33,677 bases of DNA from Rhodoblastus sp. 17X3 (GCF_030056575.1 NZ_JASHHX010000030.1:1-33677); one strand, 5' to 3'; positions 8,344 to 16,400 are shown, counted from the stretch's first letter. Notes: generated by a model from the letters alone, not told the origin. Numbers and translations: made by a program.

Positions 8344-8366
8344 AGTTGCGCCAGACAAGCGCAACT
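8344..8366 (+). terminator. Hairpin after the copA unit, possible terminator
   Basis: AGTTGCGC (8344-8351) and GCGCAACT (8359-8366) pair perfectly around a 7-base loop. It lies 72 bases after the last gene of the copA unit. No U run follows, so termination is uncertain; it could instead be a protein site. Confidence 0.35.
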
Positions 8367-8399
8367 ACGCCATATCGCATGTAAAGCTAGCAATAGATG

Positions 8400-8425
8400 G
8401 CACTATACATAAATATGTATAGTGC
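8400..8425. repeat. 11-bp perfect inverted repeat, candidate operator
   Basis: GCACTATACAT (8400-8410) and ATGTATAGTGC (8415-8425) form a perfect palindrome with a 4-base AAAT centre, in a notably AT-rich stretch. Symmetry and AT content favour a dimeric repressor site rather than a terminator. The regulator is unknown. Confidence 0.5.
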
Positions 8426-8464
8426 AGCGTATTAACTATGCTTTTAATTGTCAGAAGTATGCAC

Positions 8465-8492
8465 AATATCATTGATTCACATCAATGATATT
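8465..8492 (+). promoter_or_regulatory. FNR/FixK-type box within an 11-bp perfect inverted repeat
   Basis: AATATCATTGA (8465-8475) and TCAATGATATT (8482-8492) are perfect inverted arms. Their core, TTGAT-TCAC-ATCAA at 8472-8485, matches the Crp/Fnr-family consensus TTGAT-N4-ATCAA used by FNR, FixK and related oxygen or nitric-oxide regulators in alphaproteobacteria. A weak -10-like TACGCT lies at 8503-8508, placing the box near -36 to -42 of the CusF-like gene at 8558, the usual class-II activator position. Regulation by oxygen or NO is inferred. Confidence 0.6.
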
Positions 8493-8520
8493 ATATTGCA
8501 TCTACGCTAGAAGAGGATAT

Positions 8521-8542
8521 ATATTGCCTCGGTCGGCAATAT
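8521..8542 (+). repeat. Leader hairpin in front of the ribosome site at 8558
   Basis: ATATTGCC (8521-8528) and GGCAATAT (8535-8542) pair perfectly around a 6-base loop, ending 3 bases before the ribosome site GAGGAGG. Such a stem in the leader could affect mRNA stability or translation, or be a second protein site. It is the fourth perfect inverted repeat in this gap. Confidence 0.45.
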
Positions 8543-8557
8543 CTTGAGGAGGTCAAA

Positions 8558-8938
8558 ATGTTCGAGACAAAATCGCGGATTGCGCTCGCGCTCGCGCTCG
8601 CTCTGGCGTTGGCGGCGGCGAACGCCGCGCCCGCCATGGCGATGAACATGGGCGGCCCACAATTTCTGCAAATGATGGAGAAGATTCGCACTGACAAAGG
8701 CGCGCCAGGCACGCCGCTCTGGGTTCAAGTGACGGTGAAAAAGGTCAACCTCCGTGCGAAAGAGCTGACCGTCAGGCACGCCGCCGTTCCACAAGCTCAC
8801 ATGCCGGTGATGACGATGACGTTCCCCGTCGCGGACCCCACTCACCTCCCGATGCTTCATAAAGGCGATCCGGTCGAAATCGAGGTCGCCAATGACAATG
8901 GCGTCGTGAAGGTCCTAGATTTCCGCATGCAGCACTAA
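8558..8938 (+). CDS. CusF-like periplasmic copper-binding protein with Trp replaced by Met
   Basis: This 126-residue exported protein has a signal peptide containing a Leu-Ala run encoded by three GCGCTC repeats (8582-8599), with likely cleavage after AMA. The mature part has the OB-fold features of CusF: WVQVTVKKVNL, KELTVRH and HMPVMTMTFPV, ending KVLDFRMQH. Spacing matches CusF ligands: His74, then Met82 where CusF has Trp, Met85 and Met87. The His/Met/Met set is kept but the capping Trp is replaced by Met, so Cu(I) or Ag(I) may be held differently. GAGGAGG precedes the ATG. It heads a likely operon running to 10004 behind an FNR-type site. Confidence 0.78.
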   Translation: MFETKSRIALALALALALAAANAAPAMAMNMGGPQFLQMMEKIRTDKGAPGTPLWVQVTVKKVNLRAKELTVRHAAVPQAHMPVMTMTFPVADPTHLPMLHKGDPVEIEVANDNGVVKVLDFRMQH

Positions 8939-9048
8939 GCGGCCATGCATCGAACATTCGCCGCCGCAGCCTTCCTTGATCAATGACGAAGCGCGGCGGC
9001 GAAAATGAACAAGTGGTCGATGGAGCCAACATCTCAGAGGAGCGACCG

Positions 9049-9342
9049 ATGACCCACCAACATGACCATGGCGGCGTGCCTGAAGCACGGCCGTTTCTCA
9101 AAACGCCAGCCGGCTGGGTTTTCTGCGGATTTCTGGCGATCGGGGCGTTCTACCTCATCACCGAACATACCGCGCATCTGTTCGGCGTCCTGCCTTTCCT
9201 CCTGCTGCTCGCCTGTCCGCTGATGCATGTTTTCATGCACGGCCATCACGGCGGCCATGGCGGGCATGGCGGCGGCCGGGACGCCGATCGCGGTCCGGGC
9301 GGCGCCTCCGGCAATTATTCGTCGAAGGAGGATCAGCCATGA
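9049..9342 (+). CDS. DUF2933-family His-rich membrane protein
   Basis: This is a 97-residue protein with a His-rich start (THQHDHGG), a conserved TPAGWVFCGFLAIGAFYLITEH helix, a second helix (LPFLLLLACPLMHVFMHG) and a C-terminal cluster HHGGHGGHGG. The layout matches DUF2933 proteins, which accompany copper and mercury resistance genes. The His runs may bind metal on one face of the inner membrane; the function is not proven. I start at ATG 9049 because GAGGAG lies 8 bases upstream. The stop overlaps the methyltransferase start by four bases (ATGA). Confidence 0.75.
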   Translation: MTHQHDHGGVPEARPFLKTPAGWVFCGFLAIGAFYLITEHTAHLFGVLPFLLLLACPLMHVFMHGHHGGHGGHGGGRDADRGPGGASGNYSSKEDQP

Positions 9343-10004
9343 CGCCTGACGCCCCGGCCTATGGCCTTTGGTCGCTGGTCATCATCAACACCCTCTTTTT
9401 CATCATCTTCGCAACCAGCTTCAGCGTCGGCGGCTGGAAAAAGAACTGGCGCGAACTGGGGATGTTTTCGGCCTTCGTGCTGGCTCTGTTCACAGAAATG
9501 TACGGCTTTCCGCTTACGATCTATTTCCTGTCGGGATGGCTCGCCGCGCGTTACCCCGGTCTGGACCTGATGTCGCACGATGCCGGTCACCTGTGGTCGA
9601 CGCTGTTCGGCCTCAAGGGCAACCCCCATTTCGGCGTCCTGCACATTCTGAGCACGTTGCTGATTGGCGCCGGTTTTGTGCTGCTCGGCTATTCGTGGCG
9701 TCCGCTCTACGAGGCGCAGAAGGCGGGCAAGGTGGCGACGACGGGCCCTTACGCCAGCATTCGCCATCCGCAATATGTGGCGTTCGTCGCTGTGATGTTC
9801 GGCTTCCTCTTGCAGTGGCCGACCATCCCCACGCTGCTGATGTTCCCGGTGATGGCCTATGTCTACGCGCGTCTCGCGCGTCTGGAAGAACGGGCCTCGA
9901 TCGAACAATTCGGCGACGCCTATCGCGCCTATATGGCGGCGGTTCAAGCCTTCATCCCGAAGTTCGGCGGGGAGGGTTCGACGGGAGCCAAAAACTGGAA
10001 ATAG
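9339..10004 (+). CDS. Membrane methyltransferase of the ICMT/phospholipid type
   Basis: This 221-residue integral membrane protein has about five hydrophobic segments. Near the C-terminus is the family signature TTGPYASIRHPQYV followed by a hydrophobic helix and EERASIEQFGDAYRAYM, which in the isoprenylcysteine carboxyl methyltransferase and bacterial phospholipid methyltransferase superfamily forms the S-adenosylmethionine pocket (GPY.. RHP and EE..). The substrate is not evident. Relatives are often placed in copper and heavy-metal clusters next to DUF2933 genes, as here with a four-base overlap, so modification of a membrane lipid or protein in metal tolerance is possible but inferred. Confidence 0.75.
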   Translation: MTPDAPAYGLWSLVIINTLFFIIFATSFSVGGWKKNWRELGMFSAFVLALFTEMYGFPLTIYFLSGWLAARYPGLDLMSHDAGHLWSTLFGLKGNPHFGVLHILSTLLIGAGFVLLGYSWRPLYEAQKAGKVATTGPYASIRHPQYVAFVAVMFGFLLQWPTIPTLLMFPVMAYVYARLARLEERASIEQFGDAYRAYMAAVQAFIPKFGGEGSTGAKNWK

Positions 10005-10246
10005 CCAGACGCTGAAGATGCGAGAACCAGCCTATGTTGAAATAGGCCGACCACAATTGGAAACGGTGGCGTGCAGGCGCCGGCAGGATGGCGTTACGCG
10101 GGGCCCGTTCGCTTCGTTCGGGCATGCGGAACTTCGTTAGTTGCCACATTTACCGCATTTTAGCCCATTTGCGTGATAAGGGTTTTCTGGACTTCGCCTC
10201 GTAATCTGCGACAATAGTCATGAAATGAGGGTGCGCTGACAAAGCT

Positions 10247-10582
10247 ATGAACTGGCTCCGCTTCATATTCTCTGTCTTTGCGCTGTGCGGCCTGCTCGTC
10301 GCCGGCGGGGGCGGAGCCATGGCGGCGAAGGCGCATCATCATTGTTGCCCCACCATGGCGGCCGAAATGGCGCAGGACCACCATCACGGCCAGGCCGACG
10401 GCCGCGGCGCTGCTCCCAAATGCTGCGTGTTCGGCCTTTGCGCGGTCCCCGCCGCTCTTGCCGAGAGCCAAGGCTATGTTTCGGCGCCGCGCCCGGTTGT
10501 GCGCGTTTCATTTCTCCCGTTCGATCTGGCTGGCCCCTTGAGCCGGACGACCTCTCCCGATCTCCGGCCGCCCATCGCCTGA
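10247..10582 (+). CDS. Small exported His/Cys-rich protein upstream of cusBA
   Basis: This is a 111-residue protein with a signal peptide (RFIFSVFALCGLLVAGGGGAMA). Its ligand-rich mature part contains KAHHHCCPTM, DHHHGQ and PKCCVFGLC, and a proline-rich tail with FLPFDLAGPL follows. This is the typical layout of small DUF2946-like proteins preceding CusB/CusA-type efflux genes. The Cys/His clusters suggest periplasmic copper or silver binding; the role is inferred from content and position. The 242-base gap before it holds no gene I can support. cusB starts 94 bases downstream. Confidence 0.65.
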   Translation: MNWLRFIFSVFALCGLLVAGGGGAMAAKAHHHCCPTMAAEMAQDHHHGQADGRGAAPKCCVFGLCAVPAALAESQGYVSAPRPVVRVSFLPFDLAGPLSRTTSPDLRPPIA

Positions 10583-10676
10583 CGTCCTGAAACGGGGCCG
10601 TCTTGCGTCCTGAGGGGCGAAGACCGTCCGCGCGACGTCATGCGAAGGCCGCCTTGCGGCCGGGAGATCGATTTCC

Positions 10677-12209
10677 ATGTTGCCTTTTGCTCGTTTCACG
10701 GGCGCCTTTGCGCTCGTCGCCGCCTGCGCCCTTTGGGCGTTGGCCATGCCTACGCTCGCGTCCTGGTCAGGCCCTGCCATGGCGCAGGCTCAGGACGACG
10801 CGATCCTGTTCTACCGCGACGCCATGGGGGGCGCGGCGTTGTCCAGCGCCCCGAAAAAGGATGGCATGGGCATGGACTTCCTGCCGGTTCGGCGCTCAGC
10901 GGTCCTGCCCCTGCTGGCGAAGCTTCCGGCGACGCCCTCATCCTCCACGGACGAGCCCCTGTTCTGGCGCGATCCGATGGGTGGCGCGGAAATTTCGCTT
11001 AAGCCCAAAAAGGATTCCATGGGCATGGATTTCCTGCCCGTGCGCGCCACGGATATCGCCGGGCTGCTGCCGCCGATCGGGACGAAGTCGGACGCCTCGC
11101 CGGCGCCGAAGTCCGTCGAGGCTGCGAAGAAACGCATCCTTTATTACCGCAATCCGATGGGCCTCGCCGATGTCTCGCCGGTTCCGAAAAAGGACGGCAT
11201 GGGCATGGATTATTTGCCCGTCTACGAGGGCGAGGAAACCGATTCCGCGATCGTCAAATTGCCGCCCGGAAAAATCCAGCGCACCGGCGTGCGGTCGGAA
11301 GCCGTTCAGGCGAAGGCCATCGGCGACCAGATCCGGGCGCCCGGAACGATCCAGCTCGACGAGCGCCGCGTGACCATCGTCTCGACGCGCTCCACCGCCT
11401 ATATCGAGAAAGTCGCGGACGTCACGACCGGCGAGGCCGTGAAGAAGGGGCAGGTCCTGTTTCGGTTCTTCTCGCCGGAAATCGCGGCCGCTGCAGCGCA
11501 ATATTACGCCAATCCCGGTTATGAGGGCGCGCGCACCCGGCTCGACGTCCTCAATGTTCCGCCCGATTTCATCGCGGAAATCGATCGCTCGCGGAAAGTG
11601 CCGTTGAGCGTCGAATGGCGGGCGCCGCGCGACGGGATCGTCATGGAGCGCCAGGCGACCGACGGCATGAAGGCCGACGCCGGCCAATCCCTGTTCAAGA
11701 TCGCCGATCTCACCGCCGTCTGGGCCCTGGTCGACGTCGCCGAGCGCGATTACCCGCGCATCCAGCCCGGGCAGGCGGTCTCGGTCCATGTTCGCGGCCT
11801 GCCGGAGCGAATTTTCTCGGGCCGCGTCAGCCTGATCTATCCCCAGATCAATAGAGAAACCCGCACGGCCCGCGTGCGCGTCGAGCTGCAAAACCCGGAC
11901 CTCGTCCTGCGGCCCGACATGTATGTCGAGGCGGAGATCGCGACCGGCGACGGCGGCAAGGTCCTGACCGTTCCCGACAGCGCGGTGATCGATTCCGGCA
12001 CGCGCAAGATCATCATCCTCGACCTCGGCGAGGGCCGTTTCGAGCCGCGCGAGGTGCAGGTCGGCCGGCGCGGCGAGGGCGCCGTCGAAATCCGATCCGG
12101 CGTCGCCGAGGGCGACAAGGTCGTGACCTCGGCCAATTTCCTGATCGACGCCGAAAGCAATCTCAAGGCGGCCCTCAAGGGCCTGTCGCAGGCGGAGGAT
12201 GCGAAATGA
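10677..12209 (+). CDS. cusB: Cation efflux RND periplasmic adaptor CusB with three metal-binding modules
   Basis: This 510-residue membrane-fusion protein links an RND pump to an outer-membrane channel and hands over Cu(I) or Ag(I). After a signal or anchor segment come three tandem heavy-metal-binding modules at about residues 43-71, 94-122 and 153-183, each with YR(D/N)xMG, PKKD, MGMD and LPV. The usual adaptor parts follow: beta-barrel and lipoyl segments (RVTIVSTRSTAYIEK, GEAVKKGQVLF, ATDGMKADAGQSLFKIADL) and a helical hairpin. Most CusB relatives carry one such module. GGGAG precedes the ATG at 10677. The stop overlaps the cusA start by four bases. Confidence 0.9.
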   Translation: MLPFARFTGAFALVAACALWALAMPTLASWSGPAMAQAQDDAILFYRDAMGGAALSSAPKKDGMGMDFLPVRRSAVLPLLAKLPATPSSSTDEPLFWRDPMGGAEISLKPKKDSMGMDFLPVRATDIAGLLPPIGTKSDASPAPKSVEAAKKRILYYRNPMGLADVSPVPKKDGMGMDYLPVYEGEETDSAIVKLPPGKIQRTGVRSEAVQAKAIGDQIRAPGTIQLDERRVTIVSTRSTAYIEKVADVTTGEAVKKGQVLFRFFSPEIAAAAAQYYANPGYEGARTRLDVLNVPPDFIAEIDRSRKVPLSVEWRAPRDGIVMERQATDGMKADAGQSLFKIADLTAVWALVDVAERDYPRIQPGQAVSVHVRGLPERIFSGRVSLIYPQINRETRTARVRVELQNPDLVLRPDMYVEAEIATGDGGKVLTVPDSAVIDSGTRKIIILDLGEGRFEPREVQVGRRGEGAVEIRSGVAEGDKVVTSANFLIDAESNLKAALKGLSQAEDAK

Positions 12210-15200
12210 TCGGCCGCATCATCGCCTGGTCGGCGCGCAACCTCGTCCTGGTCTTCGTCGCCGTCGCCTTCATTGTCGCGGCGGGCGTCTACGCTCTGCG
12301 CACGCTGCCGCTCGACGCGCTGCCCGACCTCTCCGACGTCCAGGTCATCGTCTATACGGATTTTCCCGGCCAGGCGCCGCAGGTCGTCGAGGACCAGGTC
12401 ACCTATCCTCTGGCCAGCGCCATGCTGACGGTTCCGCGCTCGAAAGTGGTGCGCGGCTTTTCCTTCTTCGGGGTGTCCTTCGTCTATGTCATTTTCGAGG
12501 ACGGGACCGACCTCTACTGGGCGCGCTCCCGCGTGCTGGAATATCTCAGCGCCGCCGGCAGCCGCCTGCCGGCCGGCGTGACGCCGGTGCTGGGGCCGGA
12601 CGCCACCGGCGTCGGCTGGGTCTATCAATATGCCGTCGTCGCCAAGGAGCTGACGCTCGCCGAATTGCGGTCGGTGCAGGACTGGACGATCCGCTACGGT
12701 CTCGCCAAGGCGGAAGGGGTGGCGGAAGTCGCCAGCGTCGGCGGCTTCGTCAAGCAATATAATGTGGTGGTCGACCCCAACCGGCTGAAGGCTCTCGGCA
12801 TACCGCTGTCGAAGGTGCGCGAGGCGATCCGCGCCAGCAATACGGATGTCGGCGGCCGAACGGTCGAACTGTCGGAATTTGAATATATCGTGCGTGGCCG
12901 CGGCTATTTGCGCGGCGTTCCCGATCTCGAAACCATTGTGCTGAAGTCCGATAATGGCACGCCCTTGCTGCTGAAAGATGTGGCGCGGGTCGAGATCGGC
13001 CCCGACGAGCGGCGCGGAATCACCGAACTCAACGGCGACGGCGAGGTCGCCAGCGGCATCGCCTTGCAGCGCTTCGGCGCCAACGCCCTGACGGTGATCG
13101 ACAATGTCAAGGCCGCCTTCGCCGCGCTCGCGCCAAGCCTTCCCAAGGGCGTCGAGATCGTGCCGGTCTATGACCGCTCGCAACTCATTCTCGCGGCGAT
13201 CGACACGCTGAAACATACTTTGTTCGAGGAAAGCCTGATCGTCGCTTTGGTCTGCGTGATCTTCCTGCTTCACGTGCGCAGCGCCCTGGTCGCCATCCTC
13301 ATGTTGCCGGTCGGCGTGCTGATGGCCTTCGCGGCGATGAAGGCGCTCGGCCTCGGCGCCAATATCATGAGTCTCGGCGGCATAGCCATCGCCATCGGCG
13401 CCATGGTCGATGCGGCGATCGTGATGATCGAAAACGCCCACAAACATCTGGAGCGCGCCGCGCCCGAAAAGCCGAGGCTGGAGATTCTCATCGAGGCGGC
13501 GACAGAGGTCGGCCCGGCCCTGTTTTTCAGCCTGCTGGTGATCACCGTCTCCTTCCTGCCGATCTTCACGCTGGAATCGCAGGAAGGGCGGCTGTTCGGC
13601 CCGCTCGCTTACACCAAAACCTTTTCGATGGCGGCGGCGGCGCTGCTGTCGGTGACTTTGGTTCCCGCGCTGATGGTCATTTTCGTGCGCGGCAAGATCG
13701 TCGCCGAGAGCCGGAATCCGATCAATCGCTTCCTGATCTGGCTTTATCGCCCGATCATCCGGCTGGTGCTGAAGGCGCGCGTCCTGACCATCCTGCTGGC
13801 GCTGGCTATTCTGGCGGTGACCATCTGGCCGGCGCGCCAGATCGGCAGCGAATTCATGCCGACGCTGAATGAGGGCACGCTGCTCTATATGCCGACAACG
13901 CTGCCGGGGCTCTCCGTCACCAAGGCCGCCGAACTGCTGCAGCGGCAGGACCAGATCATCAAAAATTTTCCGGAGGTTGAATCCGTTTACGGCAAGGCGG
14001 GGCGCGTCTCCAGCGCGACGGATCCGGCGCCGACCGAAATGTTCGAAACCGTCATCCAGCTCAAGCCCAAGGCGCAATGGCGTCCCGGCCTGACGATGGA
14101 CAAGCTGATCGCCGACATGGACGCGGCGCTGCAATTCCCCGGCGTTTCCAACGCCTGGACCATGCCGATCAAGGGCCGTCTCGACATGCTCTCGACCGGC
14201 ATACGCACGCCCATCGGCGTCAAGATCTTCGGGCCCGATCTCAGCCAGATCGAGGCGCTCGCCCGGCAGGTTGAAACCGTCCTGAAAAAGGTTCCCGGCA
14301 CGTCGAGCGCCTATGCGGAGCGGATCATCGGCGGCTATTACCTCGAAATTGTTCCCGACCGCTCGGCATTGGCCCGTTACGGACTGACCATCGGCGACGT
14401 CCAGGAAGTGATCGCGACGGCGCTGGGCGGCGAAACCGTGACGACGACCGTCGAGGGACGCGAACGCTACGGCGTGAATATCCGCTATCCGCGCGATTTC
14501 CGTTCCGATCCGCAGTCGATCGCCAATGATGTGCAGGTTCCCCTGCCGTCCGGCGGGACCGCGCCGCTGGGCGAAGTCGCCAAGGTGGCGCTGGTTCGAG
14601 GGCCGACCTCGATCCGCACCGAGAACGGGCAGCTCGCGGCCTATGTCTATGTCGACGTCCGCGACCGCGACATCGGCTCCTATGTCGCCGAGGCGCGGCA
14701 GGCGGTGGCCAATTCCATCGCTTTTCCGCAGGGCTATTACGTCGCGTGGAGCGGCCAGTTTGAATATATGGAGCGCGCCGCGGCGCGGATGAAGATCGTC
14801 GTCCCGATCACGCTGCTTATCATCTTCCTGCTGCTTTATCTCAATTTCCGGCGCGTCGCCGAGACGCTGATCGTCATGGCCTCGCTGCCCTTCGCGCTGG
14901 TCGGCGGCGTCTGGCTGATGTGGCGGCTCGATTTCAACATGTCGGTCGCGGTCGCTGTCGGCTTCATCGCGCTCGCCGGCGTCGCCGCCGAGACCGGCGT
15001 GGTGATGCTGATCTATCTCGACCACGCCAGGCGCGAGGTCGCAGCGGCGCGCGCGGCGGCGGGCAGGCTTTTCACGCGCGGCGATTTGCATGAGGCGATC
15101 ATGATCGGCGCGGTCGAGCGCGTGCGGCCGAAAATGATGACGGTCGCCGCCATCATGGCCGGCCTGCTGCCGATCCTGTGGAGCACGGGCGCCGGCTCCG

Positions 15201-15388
15201 AAGTCATGCAGCGTATCGCCGTGCCGATGATCGGCGGCATGGTCTCATCCACCCTTCTGACGCTGATTGTCATTCCCGCGATTTACGACCTCGTCAAAGG
15301 TTTCTCGCTGCCGCGAGAGGCTCATTTGCTCGGAAAGGATGCGGATGCGCCGAAATCCGCGGATCAGGATTTTCAAGCGGCTGAATGA
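12206..15388 (+). CDS. cusA: Heavy-metal efflux RND pump CusA
   Basis: This 1060-residue inner-membrane proton antiporter of the HME-RND family has twelve expected membrane helices and two large periplasmic loops. Family hallmarks include DFPGQAPQVVEDQVTYPL near the start and VGAMVDAAIVMIEN-type sequence in helix 4 (GAMVDAAIVMIENAHK). The three methionines that bind Cu(I) in E. coli CusA have counterparts in LLYMPTTLPG, PTEMFET and LDMLSTGIRTP, so the substrate is monovalent copper or silver. It extrudes periplasmic or cytoplasmic Cu(I) with CusB. No cusC-type outer-membrane channel gene is in the window. A frame of over 1000 codons on the opposite strand is a shadow of this gene. Confidence 0.94.
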   Translation: MIGRIIAWSARNLVLVFVAVAFIVAAGVYALRTLPLDALPDLSDVQVIVYTDFPGQAPQVVEDQVTYPLASAMLTVPRSKVVRGFSFFGVSFVYVIFEDGTDLYWARSRVLEYLSAAGSRLPAGVTPVLGPDATGVGWVYQYAVVAKELTLAELRSVQDWTIRYGLAKAEGVAEVASVGGFVKQYNVVVDPNRLKALGIPLSKVREAIRASNTDVGGRTVELSEFEYIVRGRGYLRGVPDLETIVLKSDNGTPLLLKDVARVEIGPDERRGITELNGDGEVASGIALQRFGANALTVIDNVKAAFAALAPSLPKGVEIVPVYDRSQLILAAIDTLKHTLFEESLIVALVCVIFLLHVRSALVAILMLPVGVLMAFAAMKALGLGANIMSLGGIAIAIGAMVDAAIVMIENAHKHLERAAPEKPRLEILIEAATEVGPALFFSLLVITVSFLPIFTLESQEGRLFGPLAYTKTFSMAAAALLSVTLVPALMVIFVRGKIVAESRNPINRFLIWLYRPIIRLVLKARVLTILLALAILAVTIWPARQIGSEFMPTLNEGTLLYMPTTLPGLSVTKAAELLQRQDQIIKNFPEVESVYGKAGRVSSATDPAPTEMFETVIQLKPKAQWRPGLTMDKLIADMDAALQFPGVSNAWTMPIKGRLDMLSTGIRTPIGVKIFGPDLSQIEALARQVETVLKKVPGTSSAYAERIIGGYYLEIVPDRSALARYGLTIGDVQEVIATALGGETVTTTVEGRERYGVNIRYPRDFRSDPQSIANDVQVPLPSGGTAPLGEVAKVALVRGPTSIRTENGQLAAYVYVDVRDRDIGSYVAEARQAVANSIAFPQGYYVAWSGQFEYMERAAARMKIVVPITLLIIFLLLYLNFRRVAETLIVMASLPFALVGGVWLMWRLDFNMSVAVAVGFIALAGVAAETGVVMLIYLDHARREVAAARAAAGRLFTRGDLHEAIMIGAVERVRPKMMTVAAIMAGLLPILWSTGAGSEVMQRIAVPMIGGMVSSTLLTLIVIPAIYDLVKGFSLPREAHLLGKDADAPKSADQDFQAAE

Positions 15389-15409
15389 ACATGGATGGAG
15401 GAAGCCATT

Positions 15410-15769
15410 ATGAGCGGTCCGGCAGCAGCGATCCGGTCAATCGTCATCCGGGTCCTTGTCGCCTCGCTGGTCGGAATCGGCGGGCTTCCGCTCGCCGCTG
15501 GCTCGGCCGCAGCGCGACATTCGCCGCAGCCCTGGCGGCTGAAGCCGCAGGGCGAGGGAACTGTGAACCGGATCGATGTCGCCAAGCGAACCATCAACGT
15601 GACGCATGACCGGATCGACCTTTTGGACTGGCCCGCACGGACGGAGAGTTTCGGCGTCGCGAAGGGAGTCGAACTCCGACAGCTCCATCGGGGAGCAAGG
15701 ATCATTTTTTCTCTGGCGCGCGGAAAGGAGGGCGGGTTCGTCATTCAGGAGATCAAGCCGGACGATTGA
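15410..15769 (+). CDS. CusF paralog lacking both Met ligands
   Basis: This is a 119-residue exported protein with a signal peptide (IRSIVIRVLVASLVGIGGLPLAAG) and a CusF-type OB fold: GEGTVNRIDVAKRTINVTH, then LLDWPARTESF, and GARIIFSLARGKEGGFVI. The CusF positions His66 and Trp74 are kept, but the two Met ligands are Arg77 and Glu79, so it should not bind Cu(I) as CusF does. It may bind another metal or partner, or be drifting. I start at ATG 15410, with GGAGGA upstream, 21 bases after cusA. The canonical paralog follows 60 bases later, suggesting tandem duplication and divergence. Confidence 0.75.
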   Translation: MSGPAAAIRSIVIRVLVASLVGIGGLPLAAGSAAARHSPQPWRLKPQGEGTVNRIDVAKRTINVTHDRIDLLDWPARTESFGVAKGVELRQLHRGARIIFSLARGKEGGFVIQEIKPDD

Positions 15770-15829
15770 ACGGAGCCGCAACGGCGGGCGCCCTCGCGTG
15801 ACTGATGCGTGTTTTGACGGAGACGGACA

Positions 15830-16183
15830 GTGAAATTGAACTGGATTTGCAAACTCGCCCCCGCCCTCATCGCCGGCGGCAGCGCCGCATTCGGAGCCTT
15901 GCCGTCGGCCGGCGCGGCCCCTGACGCGGCTCGCCTGGCGTTTGCGCAGGCAGAAAAGCCGACCGGCGAGGGAACGCTCAACACGATCGACGCCGCCGCG
16001 CGCAGGCTGAATATCACGCATGGTCCGGTGGCTGCCCTGAACTGGCCGGGGATGACCATGGATTTTGCCGTTGGTCCCACCGTCGATCTCACGTCGCTCA
16101 AGGCGGGATCGAAAATCAGATTCACCCTGAGCCGCGGCGCCGACGGCATGTTTGTCATCGACCGGATCGAGCCGGCTGACTGA
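15830..16183 (+). CDS. cusF: Canonical CusF periplasmic copper chaperone
   Basis: This 117-residue exported protein starts at GTG (15830, preceded by a GGAG-type site). The signal region runs to about residue 40. The mature OB fold carries His64, Trp72, Met75 and Met77 in NITHG and NWPGMTMDF, exactly the spacing of E. coli CusF (His36, Trp44, Met47, Met49). CusF binds Cu(I) or Ag(I) in the periplasm and delivers it to CusB and CusA. Its place after cusBA fits. GEGTLNTID and RGADGMFVIDRIEPAD mirror the preceding degenerate paralog. Confidence 0.87.
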   Translation: MKLNWICKLAPALIAGGSAAFGALPSAGAAPDAARLAFAQAEKPTGEGTLNTIDAAARRLNITHGPVAALNWPGMTMDFAVGPTVDLTSLKAGSKIRFTLSRGADGMFVIDRIEPAD

Positions 16184-16215
16184 GCGGGCGTTAGAACGGA
16201 GGAATGGAGGAGCCG

Positions 16216-16338
16216 ATGATGGGATTCGACGGAACAATGGGCGGCGGAGCGATGTGGGGCATGGGGTTGTTCTGGCTCCTGATCCTCGTCCTCGTCATTC
16301 TGGGGATCGCCGCGCTCATCAAATACCTGCGGGGGTAG
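16216..16338 (+). CDS. 40-residue single-helix membrane protein
   Basis: This short gene reads MMGFDGTMGGGAMWGMG followed by a hydrophobic helix (LFWLLILVLVILGIAALI) and KYLRG. GGAGG at 16207-16211 lies at proper distance from ATGs at 16216 and 16219; an in-frame ATG at 16204 is less well placed. The Met/Gly-rich start and one helix are typical of tiny membrane proteins found in copper efflux clusters. It could be a pump accessory; its function is unknown. It lies 32 bases after cusF and 62 bases before copC. Confidence 0.65.
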   Translation: MMGFDGTMGGGAMWGMGLFWLLILVLVILGIAALIKYLRG

Positions 16339-16400
16339 GAACGCCGCCACGCGACTTCCGCCCCAAATCTGGCTGGCATGTTTGAAAACGTGAGGATGAA

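Noticed and set aside
10018-10140. A 40-codon ORF between the methyltransferase and the His/Cys-rich gene
   Set aside because: It has no ribosome site and no recognisable family, and it ends in low-confidence sequence; I could not separate it from chance.
11837-15091. A minus-strand open frame of over 1000 codons
   Set aside because: It lies antisense to cusA and the end of cusB, has Arg/Asp/His-rich composition typical of an antisense frame in GC-rich DNA, and shows no domain.
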